Source: Massilia eurypsychrophila (lineage in GTDB: Bacteria; Pseudomonadota; Gammaproteobacteria; Burkholderiales; Burkholderiaceae_D). Taken from it: a stretch of DNA of 64,000 bases. Made by a program: the position numbers and the translations under genes. Shown here piece by piece: positions 27,923-38,075 of the stretch; positions within the stretch are counted from its first letter, which is position 1; each line of letters begins with the position of its first letter. The DNA lies in contig NZ_PDOC01000003.1 in NCBI RefSeq assembly GCF_002760655.1, positions 1 to 64,000 of the forward strand. Reading direction: 5' to 3'. Below the pieces are notes generated by a model, which saw only the letters and a program-made list of their open reading frames with translations, was not told where the DNA came from and did no database searches.

Positions 27923-30076
27923 ATGTTACGGTCGCCCAGCTTACGCTACATTGCATTTCTCTTCCTGGTGTCCGGTTTTTCGGCACTGATCTACCAGGTC
28001 GTCTGGCAGCGCACCCTGTTTGCCACCTTCGGCATCGACAGTGAGTCGGTCACTGTGATCGTGTCGCTCTTCATGTTCGGGCTCGGCATCGGCGCGCTGG
28101 CCGGCGGCTACCTGCAGCAGCGTTTCCCGCGCCATCTGCTGCGCTTGTTCCTCTTGCTCGAAGTGGGCATCGGGGCGTTCGGCCTGGTCAGCCTTGAGCT
28201 GATCTGGCTGGTCAGCGCTGCGGCCGGCGACACAACGACGCGCGAACTTGTGCTGTGGGTCTACCTGATACTGGCGATTCCGACCCTGATGATGGGCGCC
28301 ACCTTGCCGATCCTGGTGGCCTGGCTGCAGGGCTACCTGCGCAACATCGGCCAATCGGTCGGCCTGCTGTATGCCGTCAACACGATCGGTTCGGCGATCG
28401 CCGCCTGGTGCACGGTCGAGCTGCTGTTCGTCTATCTGGGCCAGCAGGCAACGGTGCTGGTCGCCGCCGCCTGCAACTTTGCCACCGCCGCGCTGATTGT
28501 GCACGCCAGCCGCCGGCTGGTGCGTGAGGATCTGGCGGCAGTCGAAGTGGCGCCGCTCGCTGTCCGGACCGCGCCGCTGCTGCCGTATCCGCTGGTGGCC
28601 GCCACCTTGCTGGCGATCGGTTACATCTCGCTGAGCCAGGAAATCCTGTGGTTCCGCATGCTCGGCTTCATGACCGCCAACCGGCCCGACGTGTTCGGCC
28701 TGATGCTGGCCGCCTTCCTGGTCGGCATCGCCGGCGGCGCCTTGCATTCGCGCAGGGCGTGCGCGCCCGACGGCAAGCCGGTGGACTACCTGGTGCGCGC
28801 GCTGTTTCTCGCCATCGCCGTGTTCTACCTGGCGCTGCCTGTCGTGGCGGCGACCTCGGCCCACCTCGACAAGGATGTAAGCACGGTGGTGGCCTACATC
28901 GCCATTGCCGCGCTGGCGTTCTTCACCGGCGGCATCCTGCCGATGCTGATGCACCTCGGCATTGCCGAACACGGCAAGGATGCAGCGCGGGCGATGTCGT
29001 GGCTGTATTTCGCCAACATCGCCGGCGCCACGCTGGGGCCGCTGGTGACCGGTTTCATCCTGCTCGACCTGTTTTCCCTTGAAGCCAACATCGCCATCCT
29101 CAGCGCGCTCACCGCGCTGTTGCTGCTGGCCCTGCTGGCGGCGTTGCCGAAGGAGCGCGCCTACAAGTTGCGCGCGGTCGCGCTGATGGCGCTAATGGCG
29201 GCTGGCGCCTGGGCACTGCATGGCGGCCTGTACGCCGGCCACCTCGAACGGCTGCAGTTTGGCAAGCCGGACCACCCCCGATTTGCCTACACCCACCAAA
29301 ATCGCAGCGGCATCATTACCGTCGAGACCGATCCGCGCGGCGACATCATGTATGGCAACGGCATCTACGACGGCCGCTACAACCTCGATCTGCTGCGCAA
29401 TTCGAACCGCATCGATCGCACCTACATGATCGCCAGCCTGCACCGCAAACCGGCGCGGGTGCTCGAAATTGGCCTTAGCACCGGATCCTGGGCCAAGGTC
29501 ATCGCCGATCACCGGGCAGTCGAGTCCTTGACCATCGTCGAGATCAACAGGGGATATGTGGACGCGATGCAGCGCTACCCCGAGATTGCCGGCGTGCTCA
29601 AGGATCCGAAGGTCAGGCTGCACATTGACGACGGCCGCCGCTGGCTGCGCGACCATCCTGCCGAAAAGTTCGACTTGATCGTCATGAACACGACGTATTA
29701 CTGGCGCAGCAACGCAACCAATTTGCTATCGGTGGAATTTTTGGAGTTGGCCAGGCAGCGCCTGAAGCCGGGCGGGGTGATCTATTACAATGCGACTGGT
29801 TCGCGCGACGTCGTCCACACCGCGGCCCACGTGTTCAAACACGTCACCTTGTTCTCCAATTTCGTTGCGGCCGGCGATGCGCCGTTTGACCTCAGCTACG
29901 AGGAGCGGCGAACTAACTTGATGCAGTTTGGGCTAGTCCAGGATGCGCGGCATCGCGCCGAGCTCGAGCGGCTGGCGTCAGTACCGCTGCTGGAGGTGCA
30001 CGATTCGATATCAAGACGGCGGGAGTTGTGGAAGATCACCGACGACAACATGGCCGTCGAGTTCAAGGTGCGCTAA
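27923..30076 (+). CDS. Fused MFS-like membrane / spermidine-synthase-like protein
   Basis: This 717-residue protein has roughly 12 or more transmembrane helices over the first 430 residues (FLFLVSGFSALIYQVVWQRTLF is typical) and a C-terminal SAM-type fold (VLEIGLSTGSWAKV, VEINRGYV, HIDDGRRWLRDHP). True spermidine synthases have a catalytic Asp in the segment that here reads VMNTTYYW, so aminopropyl transfer is doubtful. It may be a membrane methyltransferase- or transport-related protein. It stands alone, with a T/A-rich promoter region upstream. Confidence 0.8.
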   Translation: MLRSPSLRYIAFLFLVSGFSALIYQVVWQRTLFATFGIDSESVTVIVSLFMFGLGIGALAGGYLQQRFPRHLLRLFLLLEVGIGAFGLVSLELIWLVSAAAGDTTTRELVLWVYLILAIPTLMMGATLPILVAWLQGYLRNIGQSVGLLYAVNTIGSAIAAWCTVELLFVYLGQQATVLVAAACNFATAALIVHASRRLVREDLAAVEVAPLAVRTAPLLPYPLVAATLLAIGYISLSQEILWFRMLGFMTANRPDVFGLMLAAFLVGIAGGALHSRRACAPDGKPVDYLVRALFLAIAVFYLALPVVAATSAHLDKDVSTVVAYIAIAALAFFTGGILPMLMHLGIAEHGKDAARAMSWLYFANIAGATLGPLVTGFILLDLFSLEANIAILSALTALLLLALLAALPKERAYKLRAVALMALMAAGAWALHGGLYAGHLERLQFGKPDHPRFAYTHQNRSGIITVETDPRGDIMYGNGIYDGRYNLDLLRNSNRIDRTYMIASLHRKPARVLEIGLSTGSWAKVIADHRAVESLTIVEINRGYVDAMQRYPEIAGVLKDPKVRLHIDDGRRWLRDHPAEKFDLIVMNTTYYWRSNATNLLSVEFLELARQRLKPGGVIYYNATGSRDVVHTAAHVFKHVTLFSNFVAAGDAPFDLSYEERRTNLMQFGLVQDARHRAELERLASVPLLEVHDSISRRRELWKITDDNMAVEFKVR

Positions 30077-30107
30077 GCGCACGGGGGCGGTCGACGGCTA
30101 CTCGGTA

Positions 30108-30134
30108 GGGGGACCCGCGCAGGCGGGTACCCCT
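30108..30134. repeat. GC-rich hairpin between convergent genes
   Basis: GGGGACCCGC and GCGGGTACCCC form an imperfect stem-loop between the MFS fusion gene and metG. No T run follows. It may be a weak terminator or a REP-like palindrome. Confidence 0.4.
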
Positions 30135-30151
30135 GCCATTTATGACTTGAG

Positions 30152-32284
30152 TTAGCCGATGCGCATGCCCGGCTTCGCGCCTGGCCATGGCTCCAGCACG
30201 TAGAGACCCGGATCGGCCTTCTCGTCAGCGGCCGATGCGCACAGCACCATGCCCTCGGAGACGCCGAACTTCATCTTGCGCGGCGCCAGGTTGGCCACCA
30301 GCACGGTCAGCTTGCCGATCAGCTGCTCCGGCCGATACGCCGACTTGATGCCCGAGAACACGTTGCGCAGCCGGCCTTCGCCGACGTCGAGCGTCAGCCG
30401 CAGCAGCTTGGAGGACCCCTCGACCTGTTCGCAATTGACAATCCTGGCAATGCGCAGGTCGATCTTGGTGAAGTCGTCGATCGTGATTTCTGGCGCCAGC
30501 TCCTCGATGCCTTCCGAGGCGGCAGCCTCGGCCACAGGCGCGGCAACGGCAGCGACGGGAGCAGAAACAGCGGCCGCAGCCGGCCGATCGAACAACGCTT
30601 CGACCATCTTGGCATCGACGCGCTGCATCAGGTGGCTGTAGGTGAAAATGGTGCGGCCGAGCATTGACTCGTACACCGTCGCGCCACTGGTATCGCGCCA
30701 CGAATACTCGGCGTCGCCCAGGAACTCGGCCACGCGGGCGGCAATCTGCGGCAACACCGGCGACAGCAAGATGGTCAGCTGGCGGAACAGGATCAGCGCC
30801 GTCGTGCAGACGTCGTGCAGTTCGGCATTCTTCTCCGGATCCTTGGCCAGGATCCACGGCTTGTTCTCGTCGACATACTGATTGGTGATGTCGGCGATCT
30901 CCATGATCTCGCGCAGCGCCTTGCCGTACTCGCGGCTCTCGAAATTGGCGCCGATGTTGGCCTGGCGCTCGGCGCCGTTGACCGTCAGCGCGCGGCCGAT
31001 CCATTGCTGCGCCTTTGGCGTCAGCGTCTCGGCCAGCTTGCCGTCGAACTTCTTGGCGATGAAACCGGCGCAGCGGCTGGCGATGTTGATGTACTTGCCG
31101 ATCAGGTCGCTGTTGACGCGCGCCACGAAGTCCTCGCCATTGAAGTCGAGGTCTTCGACCTTCGAGTTCAGCTTGAAGGCGATGTAATAGCGCAGCCATT
31201 CGGGATTCATCTTCAAATCGAGGTAGCGCAGCGGCGAAATGCCGGTGCCGCGCGACTTCGACATCTTTTCGTTATTCACCGTCAGGTGGCCGTGCACGTT
31301 GACCTTCAGCTTGTCGATGATCGGGTGCTGGGCGAAATTGAGCATCGCCGGCCAGAACAGCAGGTGGAACGAGACGATGTCCTTGCCGATGAAGTGCACC
31401 TGCTCGGCATCCGGATCTTGCAGGAAGGCGTCGTAATCCATGCCTTGCTTGCCGAAGTAGTTCTTCAGGCTGGCCAGGTAGCCGACCGGCGCGTCCAGCC
31501 ACACGTAGAAAAACTTGCCCGGCGCATCAGGGATCGGGATGCCGAAGTAGGGCGCATCGCGCGAAATGTCCCAGTCGGCCAGCTTTTCGCCGGCGTCGCC
31601 GAGCCACTCGGACACCTTGTTGACCATCTCCGGCTGCAGGCGGCCTGGCGTATTCAGCCATTCCTTCAGGAAGGTATAGCAGCGCGGGTCCGACAGCGCG
31701 AAGAAATATTGCTCGGATGGCTTCAGGATCGGCGTCGAACCGGTAAATACCGAGAACGGATTGACCAGGTCGGTCGGCTGGTAGGCCGAGCCGCACACTT
31801 CGCAGTTGTCGCCGTACTGGTCCTTGGCGCCGCAATTCGGGCACTCGCCCTTGATGTTGCGGTCGGCCAGGAACATGCCCTTGACCGGGTCGAAGAAGCG
31901 GTCGACCGTCTTGGTGACGATCAGGCCGGCGTCGCGCAGCTTGCGGTAGATGCCCTGCGACAGCTCGACGTTCTCCGGCGAATCGGTCGAATACCAGTTG
32001 TCAAAGCCGATGTGGAAGCCGTCCAGGTACTGCTGGCGTCCGGCGGCGATCTTCGCCACGAACTCCTGCGGCGTGATGCCTTCCTTCTCGGCGGCGATCA
32101 TGATCGGCGTGCCGTGGGTATCGTCGGCGCAGACGAAATGGACCTCGCGTTTGCCCGCCGCGTCCTGTTGCATTCGCTGGAAACGCACCCAGATATCAGC
32201 CTGGATGTACTCCATCATGTGGCCGATGTGAAAGGCTGCGTTAGCGTAGGGCAGGGCGGTAGTGACGAACAGCTTGCGGGTCAT
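30152..32284 (-). CDS. metG: Methionyl-tRNA synthetase
   Basis: This class I synthetase has 710 residues. Visible are the HIGH motif as FHIGHMMEY, the zinc knuckle [18 protein letters not shown], the KMSKS motif ([10 protein letters not shown]), and a C-terminal EMAP/Trbp-like tRNA-binding domain after an Ala/Val-rich linker (about 595-710). The start at 32284 is set by [15 protein letters not shown]; an upstream extension is not family-like. It charges tRNA-Met, including the initiator tRNA encoded at 62202-62278. It is divergent from apbC. Confidence 0.97.
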   Translation of the reverse strand: MTRKLFVTTALPYANAAFHIGHMMEYIQADIWVRFQRMQQDAAGKREVHFVCADDTHGTPIMIAAEKEGITPQEFVAKIAAGRQQYLDGFHIGFDNWYSTDSPENVELSQGIYRKLRDAGLIVTKTVDRFFDPVKGMFLADRNIKGECPNCGAKDQYGDNCEVCGSAYQPTDLVNPFSVFTGSTPILKPSEQYFFALSDPRCYTFLKEWLNTPGRLQPEMVNKVSEWLGDAGEKLADWDISRDAPYFGIPIPDAPGKFFYVWLDAPVGYLASLKNYFGKQGMDYDAFLQDPDAEQVHFIGKDIVSFHLLFWPAMLNFAQHPIIDKLKVNVHGHLTVNNEKMSKSRGTGISPLRYLDLKMNPEWLRYYIAFKLNSKVEDLDFNGEDFVARVNSDLIGKYINIASRCAGFIAKKFDGKLAETLTPKAQQWIGRALTVNGAERQANIGANFESREYGKALREIMEIADITNQYVDENKPWILAKDPEKNAELHDVCTTALILFRQLTILLSPVLPQIAARVAEFLGDAEYSWRDTSGATVYESMLGRTIFTYSHLMQRVDAKMVEALFDRPAAAAVSAPVAAVAAPVAEAAASEGIEELAPEITIDDFTKIDLRIARIVNCEQVEGSSKLLRLTLDVGEGRLRNVFSGIKSAYRPEQLIGKLTVLVANLAPRKMKFGVSEGMVLCASAADEKADPGLYVLEPWPGAKPGMRIG

Positions 32285-32434
32285 GGTCGAAATGCGCTTA
32301 TCGTTAGATGAAAATAAGCATTTTACCAGCGCTTGCCGCCAATCGGCGCGGAGCAGGGGCCCACTTTGCCATTCCGGCAAGGTCGGCGTTGTCATTTTGC
32401 GCTAAACTTCGCCATCCCAACCGAAAGGCTTCCA

Positions 32435-33523
32435 ATGAGCATCACCGCAGAAGACGTCAAGGCCGCATTGGCGGCGGTCATCGATCCGAATACCCAAAAA
32501 GACTACGTTTCGTCCAAATCGGTCAAGAACATCAAGGTCGGCGACGCCGGCATCAGCCTCGACATCGAGCTCGGCTACCCGGCCCGCAGCCAGCTGGCCG
32601 CGATCCGCGCCGACATCACGCGCGCGCTGTCGGCGCTGCCGGGCGCCGGCACGGTCGACGTCAACGTCACCTCGAAGATCATCTCGCACACGGTGCAGCG
32701 CGGTCTCAAGCTGATGCCGAACGTGAAAAACATCATCGCCGTCGCCTCCGGCAAGGGCGGCGTCGGCAAGTCGACCACCGCGGTCAACCTGGCGCTGGCG
32801 CTGGCGGCCGAAGGCGCCGCGGTCGGCATCCTCGACGCCGACATCTACGGCCCGTCGCTGCCGATGATGCTGGGCATTAGCGGTCGCCCGGAAACGACCG
32901 ACGGCAAGACCATGGAGCCGCTCGAAAACCACGGCCTGCAAGTGTCGTCGATCGGCTTCATGATCGATCCGGACGAGCCGATGGTGTGGCGCGGCCCGAT
33001 GGTCACGCAGGCGCTGCAGCAGTTGCTCGACCAGACCAACTGGCGCGACCTCGACTACCTGATCGTCGACATGCCGCCTGGCACCGGCGACATCCAGCTG
33101 ACCTTGTCGCAGAAAGTGCCCGTCACCGGCGCCGTCATCGTCACCACGCCGCAGGACATCGCGCTGCTCGACGCGCGCAAGGGCTTGAAAATGTTCGAGA
33201 AAGTCGGCATTCCGATTCTCGGCGTGGTCGAGAACATGAGCACCCACACCTGTTCGAACTGCGGCCACACCGAAGCCATTTTCGGCCACGGCGGCGGCGA
33301 GAAGATGTGCGCCGACTTCGGCGTCGAATTCCTCGGCGCCTTGCCGCTGACGATGGCGATCCGCGAACAGACCGACTCCGGGCGCCCGACCGTGGTGGCC
33401 GAGCCGGACGGACCGGTCGCGCGTGTCTACAAGGACATCGCCCGCAAGGTCGCCATCAAGATTGCCGAGAAGGCGAAGGATATGACGAGCAAGTTTCCAA
33501 GCATCGTCATCAAGAACGACTAA
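32435..33523 (+). CDS. apbC: Iron-sulfur cluster carrier ApbC (Mrp)
   Basis: The product is a 362-residue P-loop ATPase that carries and transfers Fe-S clusters. It has an N-terminal MIP18/DUF59-like domain (about 1-90), the deviant Walker A SGKGGVGKSTTAVNLALAL, the Walker B-type VDMPPGTGD, and a cluster-binding CSNCGH (CxxC). The ATG at 32435 follows GAAAGGCTTCC. The next gene begins immediately at its stop (TAAGTG), suggesting coupling. Confidence 0.95.
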   Translation: MSITAEDVKAALAAVIDPNTQKDYVSSKSVKNIKVGDAGISLDIELGYPARSQLAAIRADITRALSALPGAGTVDVNVTSKIISHTVQRGLKLMPNVKNIIAVASGKGGVGKSTTAVNLALALAAEGAAVGILDADIYGPSLPMMLGISGRPETTDGKTMEPLENHGLQVSSIGFMIDPDEPMVWRGPMVTQALQQLLDQTNWRDLDYLIVDMPPGTGDIQLTLSQKVPVTGAVIVTTPQDIALLDARKGLKMFEKVGIPILGVVENMSTHTCSNCGHTEAIFGHGGGEKMCADFGVEFLGALPLTMAIREQTDSGRPTVVAEPDGPVARVYKDIARKVAIKIAEKAKDMTSKFPSIVIKND

Positions 33524-34561
33524 GTGCAGCTGGACGTCATCCGCCAGCGCCTGCGTGCGCTGGGCGCCATGCCGCTGCATGAGCAGCGCGTGTTGCGCGA
33601 CTGGGTGCAATGCCAGCCGCACGACCAGGGCCGGCGCCGCCCCAGCGATTTCTTGCCGAAACCGGTGCGCGAAGCGTTGCCGGCGCTCGACGCTGAACTG
33701 CACGGCATGGCGCGCCTGATCAGCACGCATCCGGCTGACGACGGTTCGGCGCGCTTGCTGGTGGGCCTGATTGACGGCCAGGCCGTGGAAACGGTGCTGT
33801 TGCCGCGCGACGGCGTGTGCGTGTCGAGCCAGGTCGGCTGCGCCGTCGGCTGCCAGTTCTGCATGACCGGGCGCGACGGCCTGATCCGGCAAGTGACGAG
33901 CGGCGAGATCGTCGCCCAGGTGGTGTTGGCGCGCGCCCAGCGGCCGGTCAAGAAAGTCGTCTTCATGGGCATGGGCGAGCCGGCCCACAACCTCGACAAC
34001 GTCATCGACGCCATCGCGCTGCTCGGCACCGAAGGTAACATCGGCCACAAGAATCTGGTGTTCTCGACCGTTGGCGACGTGCGCGCGTTCGAGCGCCTGG
34101 CCGCCGGCGTCGTCAAGCCGGCGTTGGCCTTGTCGCTGCACACCACCAAGCCTGCGCTGCGCGAACGGCTGCTGCCGCGTGCGCCAAAGCTGACTCCGCG
34201 TGAACTGGTCGAGCATGGCGAACGCTACGCCCGCCTGACCGGCTACCCGGTGCAATTCCAGTGGACATTGCTGGAAGGCGTCAACGACGGCGCCGACGAA
34301 ATGGACGGCATCGTCGAACTGCTCAAAGGTAAGCACGCCGTGCTGAACATGATCCCCTACAACACCATCCCTGACCTGGCGTTCAAGCGCCCGAGCTGGG
34401 AAAAGGCGAGGGCGATTGCCGCGGTGCTGCACCAGCGAGGCGTGCTGACCAAGCTGCGCGACTCGGCCGGACAGGATGTCGACGGCGGCTGCGGCCAGCT
34501 GCGCGCCCGCGCCGCCAATCCGCGCACGATCCCGATCCGAACAATAGCGGCCGATCAATAG
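33524..34561 (+). CDS. RlmN/Cfr-family radical SAM RNA methyltransferase
   Basis: This 345-residue radical SAM protein has the cluster motif C106-x3-C110-x2-C113 (GCAVGCQFCMTG), followed by FMGMGEP and a C-terminal catalytic Cys region (DVDGGCGQL). It therefore belongs to the RlmN/Cfr family, which methylates an adenosine in rRNA or tRNA. It is shorter than E. coli RlmN (384), lacking part of the N-terminal region, so it may be a paralogue. The start is GTG directly after the apbC stop. The target base is not determinable here. Confidence 0.85.
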   Translation: MQLDVIRQRLRALGAMPLHEQRVLRDWVQCQPHDQGRRRPSDFLPKPVREALPALDAELHGMARLISTHPADDGSARLLVGLIDGQAVETVLLPRDGVCVSSQVGCAVGCQFCMTGRDGLIRQVTSGEIVAQVVLARAQRPVKKVVFMGMGEPAHNLDNVIDAIALLGTEGNIGHKNLVFSTVGDVRAFERLAAGVVKPALALSLHTTKPALRERLLPRAPKLTPRELVEHGERYARLTGYPVQFQWTLLEGVNDGADEMDGIVELLKGKHAVLNMIPYNTIPDLAFKRPSWEKARAIAAVLHQRGVLTKLRDSAGQDVDGGCGQLRARAANPRTIPIRTIAADQ

Positions 34562-34598
34562 GGGTCTGACCCTGATTTTCAGTTGAGGGTCAGACCCC
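34561..34598. repeat. GGGGTCTGACCCT inverted repeat
   Basis: GGGGTCTGACCCT at 34561-34573 and AGGGTCAGACCCC at 34586-34598 are perfect 13-bp inverted arms with a 12-bp loop. It begins at the end of the preceding gene. The core matches the tandem array at 50669-50931. It might serve as a terminator stem, but the tail is not T-rich. Confidence 0.85.
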
Positions 34599-34662
34599 GG
34601 TTTCGTTGGCAGCTGCAAGCTTGATCAACAAGCAGCGATGCGACCTGAAACGAACAAACTGT

Positions 34663-35190
34663 TCAGCCTCTATTTAAAAGTATATCGACCGGTGAGCGCA
34701 TCTTGGCCGCGTCTCGAATGGCCTTTATACCGCCGAACAAAAGAAATACCGATATCAGGGAAAATAAGTAATCCATCATGTCCAATTCGTCGATGTACAC
34801 AGTGGCCGTTTCTGGATTGGTTGGGTGGTAGCGAATCTTCAGCAGTGCTCCCGGCCGATAGCGCTCCATGCGGGCAGTGATAACTTCTTTATCGCGGTCA
34901 CAGGCGGGCGGACCGGCCATTCTGGTAGTAGAAACTCGAGTGGAAAAGAACGTTTTTCCATCAATAACATATCGGTAACGCAGCTTAACGCACCAAAGAC
35001 TGGATCGGCCGCTGGTGTGGTACATGGCGCTGGAAAATATTTTGCCATACGTTGTGGGCCACGACCTCGATGCCACCTTGTCATACACCCTCGTCGACGT
35101 GAAAACCGCGATCAGGATGGCACTTAGAATAAAAAGCCAGCCAAGTATCTTGTTGCCTTGCGGGTCGGGTGGAGGCACGTAATTACTCAT
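34663..35190 (-). CDS. DUF3592-type membrane protein
   Basis: The product is a 175-residue protein with an N-terminal hydrophobic helix (ILGWLFILSAILIAVFTSTRVY), a beta-rich extracytoplasmic-type region (YGKIFSSAMYHTSGRS..., YRPGALLKIRYHPTNPETA) and a C-terminal helix (YLFSLISVFLLFGGI). This arrangement fits DUF3592. The function is unknown. The start at 35190 is supported by GGGAAAG upstream. Codon use is less GC-biased than its neighbours. Confidence 0.7.
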   Translation of the reverse strand: MSNYVPPPDPQGNKILGWLFILSAILIAVFTSTRVYDKVASRSWPTTYGKIFSSAMYHTSGRSSLWCVKLRYRYVIDGKTFFSTRVSTTRMAGPPACDRDKEVITARMERYRPGALLKIRYHPTNPETATVYIDELDMMDYLFSLISVFLLFGGIKAIRDAAKMRSPVDILLNRG

Positions 35191-35433
35191 CTTTCCCACG
35201 GGGATCGGTCCTCTCGGAGTAGTCGTTTTCCCGGGGACAATAACAGATCGCGCCGTCGCGTCTGCCTCCATGCGCCCAGGCTGCCTATCGCACGGCTGAC
35301 AAATCGGTTCATATATTGGACAATACTGGCTCTTCCCGCTGTTTTCGAGACTCGCCGATGTAGTCGCCTCCCAGCAATTCGCTGCCCTGCACTCTGAGCC
35401 CTGCGCTCGCCTTACCATGACCCGCAATGTCCT

Positions 35434-36987
35434 ATGCCACCGACTGATGGCAGTTCGTCTGCGCTCCCGGAGATTTCCTTGTCTAAAATTAGCAATCCAC
35501 TCGCCCTCAAGACCGACATCTTAAGTGGCATTACCGTCGCCCTGGCCTTGGTCCCCGAGGCAATAGCATTCGCGTTGATCGCCCACGTGAGCCCACTGAC
35601 CGGCTTGTACGCCGCCTTCTTCATCTGCCTGATCACCGCCCTGTTCGGCGGCCGGCCCGGCATGATTTCCGGCGCCACCGGCGCCCTCGCCGTGGTCATG
35701 GTCAGCCTGGTGGTCCAGCACGGCGTGGAATACCTGTTCGCCAGTGTCGTGCTGATGGGCTTGTTTCAGTTGCTGTTCGGCGCCTTCAAGCTTGGCAAGT
35801 TCATCCGCATGGTGCCGTTCCCCGTCATGCTCGGTTTCGTCAACGGGTTGGCCATCGTGATTTTCCTGGCGCAGTTCGGCCATTTCAAGACCGGCGGCGC
35901 CTGGATGAGTGTGGACCAGTGGCTCGTCATGGGCGGCCTGATCGCGCTCACCGTGGCGATCATCTACCTGCTTCCCAAGCTGACCACCGCGGTGCCGTCG
36001 GCGCTGGTGGCCATTCTTGCCGTCGCCGGCATCGTCGCCGCAACCGGCATCGACACCAAGACTGTCGGCGACATGGGCTCGATCGCCGGCGGCCTGCCGG
36101 CGTTCCATGTTCCCCAGGTGCCGTTCACGCTCGAAACGTTCTACATCATCGCGCCGTATTCGCTGATCCTGGCGGCTATTGGCCTGATCGAATCGCTGCT
36201 GACGCTCAACCTGGTCGACGAAATCACCGGCACCCGCGGCCAGCCGAACAAGGAATCGCTGGCCCAGGGCGCGGCCAACGTGGTGGCTGGCATGTTCGCC
36301 ACCATGGGCGGCTGCGCCATGATCGGCCAGAGCATGATCAACATCGGCAACGGCGCGCGCCACCGCCTGTCGGGCGTCGTCGCCGCCGTCTTCCTGCTCG
36401 GCTTCATCCTGTTCCTGTCGCGCTGGATCGAAATGATTCCGCTGGCCGCGCTGATCGGCCTGATGTTCGTGGTGGCCGCCAAGACGTTCGAGTGGAGCAG
36501 CCTGCAGGCCTTGCGCAGGATTCCGCGCCAGGACGCTATCATCGTCGTCGGCGTCACTGTCATTACGGTGCTGACCGACCTGGCGGTTGCCGTTCTCAGC
36601 GGAGTCGTCTTCGCCGCGCTGGTGTTCGCCTGGCAGCATGCCAGGCAGATCACGGTGCGCACGCGCATCGACGACGCCGGCTGGAAAGTGTACGAATTGG
36701 ACGGCAGCCTGTTTTTCGCCTCGGCGGCCAACTTCGCCGACCTGTTCACGCCAAAGGACGACCCGCAGCATGTCGTCATCGAATTCGGCAAGGCCAGGGT
36801 CGTCGACCATTCCGCCATCGAGGCCATCGACGCGCTGGCAACCCGCTACCAGCATGCCGGCAAAGTGCTGCACCTGCGGCATCTGAGCCCGGATTGCCTC
36901 GAATTGCTCGACAACGCCAAGGCGATCGTGGAGGTCAATGCGTTCGAAGATCCCCACTACCATATCGCCGATAACAAACTCGGTTGA
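35434..36987 (+). CDS. SulP-family anion transporter with STAS domain
   Basis: This 517-residue protein has about 12-14 transmembrane segments (for example DILSGITVALALVPEAIAFALI and GLIESLLTLNLVDEITGTRG) and a C-terminal STAS domain (about 410-505, KARVVDHSAIEAIDALA). SulP proteins carry sulfate, bicarbonate or related anions. The substrate is not clear from sequence. It lies directly upstream of the formate dehydrogenase cluster with 158 bp between, so it may be a separate unit. Confidence 0.9.
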   Translation: MPPTDGSSSALPEISLSKISNPLALKTDILSGITVALALVPEAIAFALIAHVSPLTGLYAAFFICLITALFGGRPGMISGATGALAVVMVSLVVQHGVEYLFASVVLMGLFQLLFGAFKLGKFIRMVPFPVMLGFVNGLAIVIFLAQFGHFKTGGAWMSVDQWLVMGGLIALTVAIIYLLPKLTTAVPSALVAILAVAGIVAATGIDTKTVGDMGSIAGGLPAFHVPQVPFTLETFYIIAPYSLILAAIGLIESLLTLNLVDEITGTRGQPNKESLAQGAANVVAGMFATMGGCAMIGQSMINIGNGARHRLSGVVAAVFLLGFILFLSRWIEMIPLAALIGLMFVVAAKTFEWSSLQALRRIPRQDAIIVVGVTVITVLTDLAVAVLSGVVFAALVFAWQHARQITVRTRIDDAGWKVYELDGSLFFASAANFADLFTPKDDPQHVVIEFGKARVVDHSAIEAIDALATRYQHAGKVLHLRHLSPDCLELLDNAKAIVEVNAFEDPHYHIADNKLG

Positions 36988-37145
36988 GCGCGCCTGGCGA
37001 CGATTGACGCACCGCCGCAAACTCAGCCGATCGTTTCCCCCCGCGCACAATCACCCGCGCACGATTGAATCTGCCAATCGGATTTCGCTCGACACTTCTG
37101 AAAGTCGGAGTAGACTATTTAGCACGACACCATGAGGAAACTCAC

Positions 37146-37802
37146 ATGCAGCTGGGCTCGAAAGGCAGCATCGAACCATCCTGTGCGCGTTCTGCTGGCT
37201 TGCCACTGCCGCAGGAGGAGCAGGCGCGGGCGGACCTGTACGGGCTGCTGGCGCGCCTGTTGCTCGCTCCGCCCGATGACGCCCTGTTAGACAGCCTGGC
37301 CGGCGCCGATGCGATTCTAGCCTCCGACGCCGAGCAGCCGCTCGAGCGCGCATGGCACGAGCTGTCGCTGGTGGCGCGCCTGCTTCCCTTCGAACTGGTG
37401 CGCGACGAATTCAACGAGCTGTTCGTCAGCACCAGCATTCCCCGCGTCAGTCCCTACGGCTCGCTCTACCTGGCCGGCTTCCTGCACGAAAAACCCCTAG
37501 CTGCGCTGCGCACCGACTTGGCCAGTCTTGGGCTTGGCCGGCGCACCGGCGCCGGCGAAACCGAAGACCACCTCGGCGCGCTGTGCGAAACCATGCGCCG
37601 CCTGATCGTCGGCGGCCATGATGTCAAGCGCCAGCAGCAATTTTTCGACACGCACATCGCGCCATGGACGGCGGCCTGCCTCGAGCACCTGCGCCACGCC
37701 GAAGGCGCCCAGTTCTACCAGCGCGTGGCCAACCTGGCCGGCGCGCTCTTCGACATCGAACGCGAAGCCTTCCAGGTAGCCGAAGACTACGCCGACGACT
37801 GA
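37146..37802 (+). CDS. TorD-family molybdoenzyme chaperone
   Basis: The product is a 218-residue helical cytoplasmic protein (EQARADLYGLLARLLLAPPDDALL, EFNELFVSTSIPRVSPYGSLYL, EDHLGALCETMRRLI) of the TorD/DmsD family, which guard the twin-arginine signal while molybdenum cofactor is inserted. Its client is presumably the formate dehydrogenase alpha subunit downstream. The ATG at 37146 has a GAGGAAA site. It is followed by a small Tat protein, so it is likely the first gene of the operon. Confidence 0.9.
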   Translation: MQLGSKGSIEPSCARSAGLPLPQEEQARADLYGLLARLLLAPPDDALLDSLAGADAILASDAEQPLERAWHELSLVARLLPFELVRDEFNELFVSTSIPRVSPYGSLYLAGFLHEKPLAALRTDLASLGLGRRTGAGETEDHLGALCETMRRLIVGGHDVKRQQQFFDTHIAPWTAACLEHLRHAEGAQFYQRVANLAGALFDIEREAFQVAEDYADD

Positions 37803-37827
37803 TCAACCCAACCCTGAGAGCGTGTTC

Positions 37828-38046
37828 ATGGACAAGGAAAAAATCAAGGCGATCAATCCCACCCGGCGCAGCTTCCTGCGCGCGGCCGGCGGCGCCGGCG
37901 CGCTCGGGGCGCTCGCCGCGGTAGCGGCCGAAACCGGCGCGGCGCCGGATGTGGTGGCGCCGGTGGCCGCCGCGCCGGCCAAACCGTCGGGCTACCACGA
38001 AACTGAGCACATCCGTCAATACTATCGGACCGCAAGATACTGGTAA
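37828..38046 (+). CDS. Small twin-arginine protein of the formate dehydrogenase operon
   Basis: The product is a 72-residue protein with a Tat signal (NPTRRSFLRAAGGAGALGALA) and a short C-terminal region ending HIRQYYRTARYW. Proteins of this form are found beside periplasmic formate dehydrogenases (FdhX-type) and may help enzyme maturation or assembly. It lies between the TorD chaperone and the alpha subunit. The role is inferred from context. Confidence 0.8.
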   Translation: MDKEKIKAINPTRRSFLRAAGGAGALGALAAVAAETGAAPDVVAPVAAAPAKPSGYHETEHIRQYYRTARYW

Positions 38047-38075
38047 GGCCAGGCCCACGAACAGGAGCAAATCGC

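Noticed and set aside
30108-30134. Strong terminator between the MFS fusion and metG
   Set aside because: The stem is imperfect and no T run follows on either strand; listed only as a hairpin.
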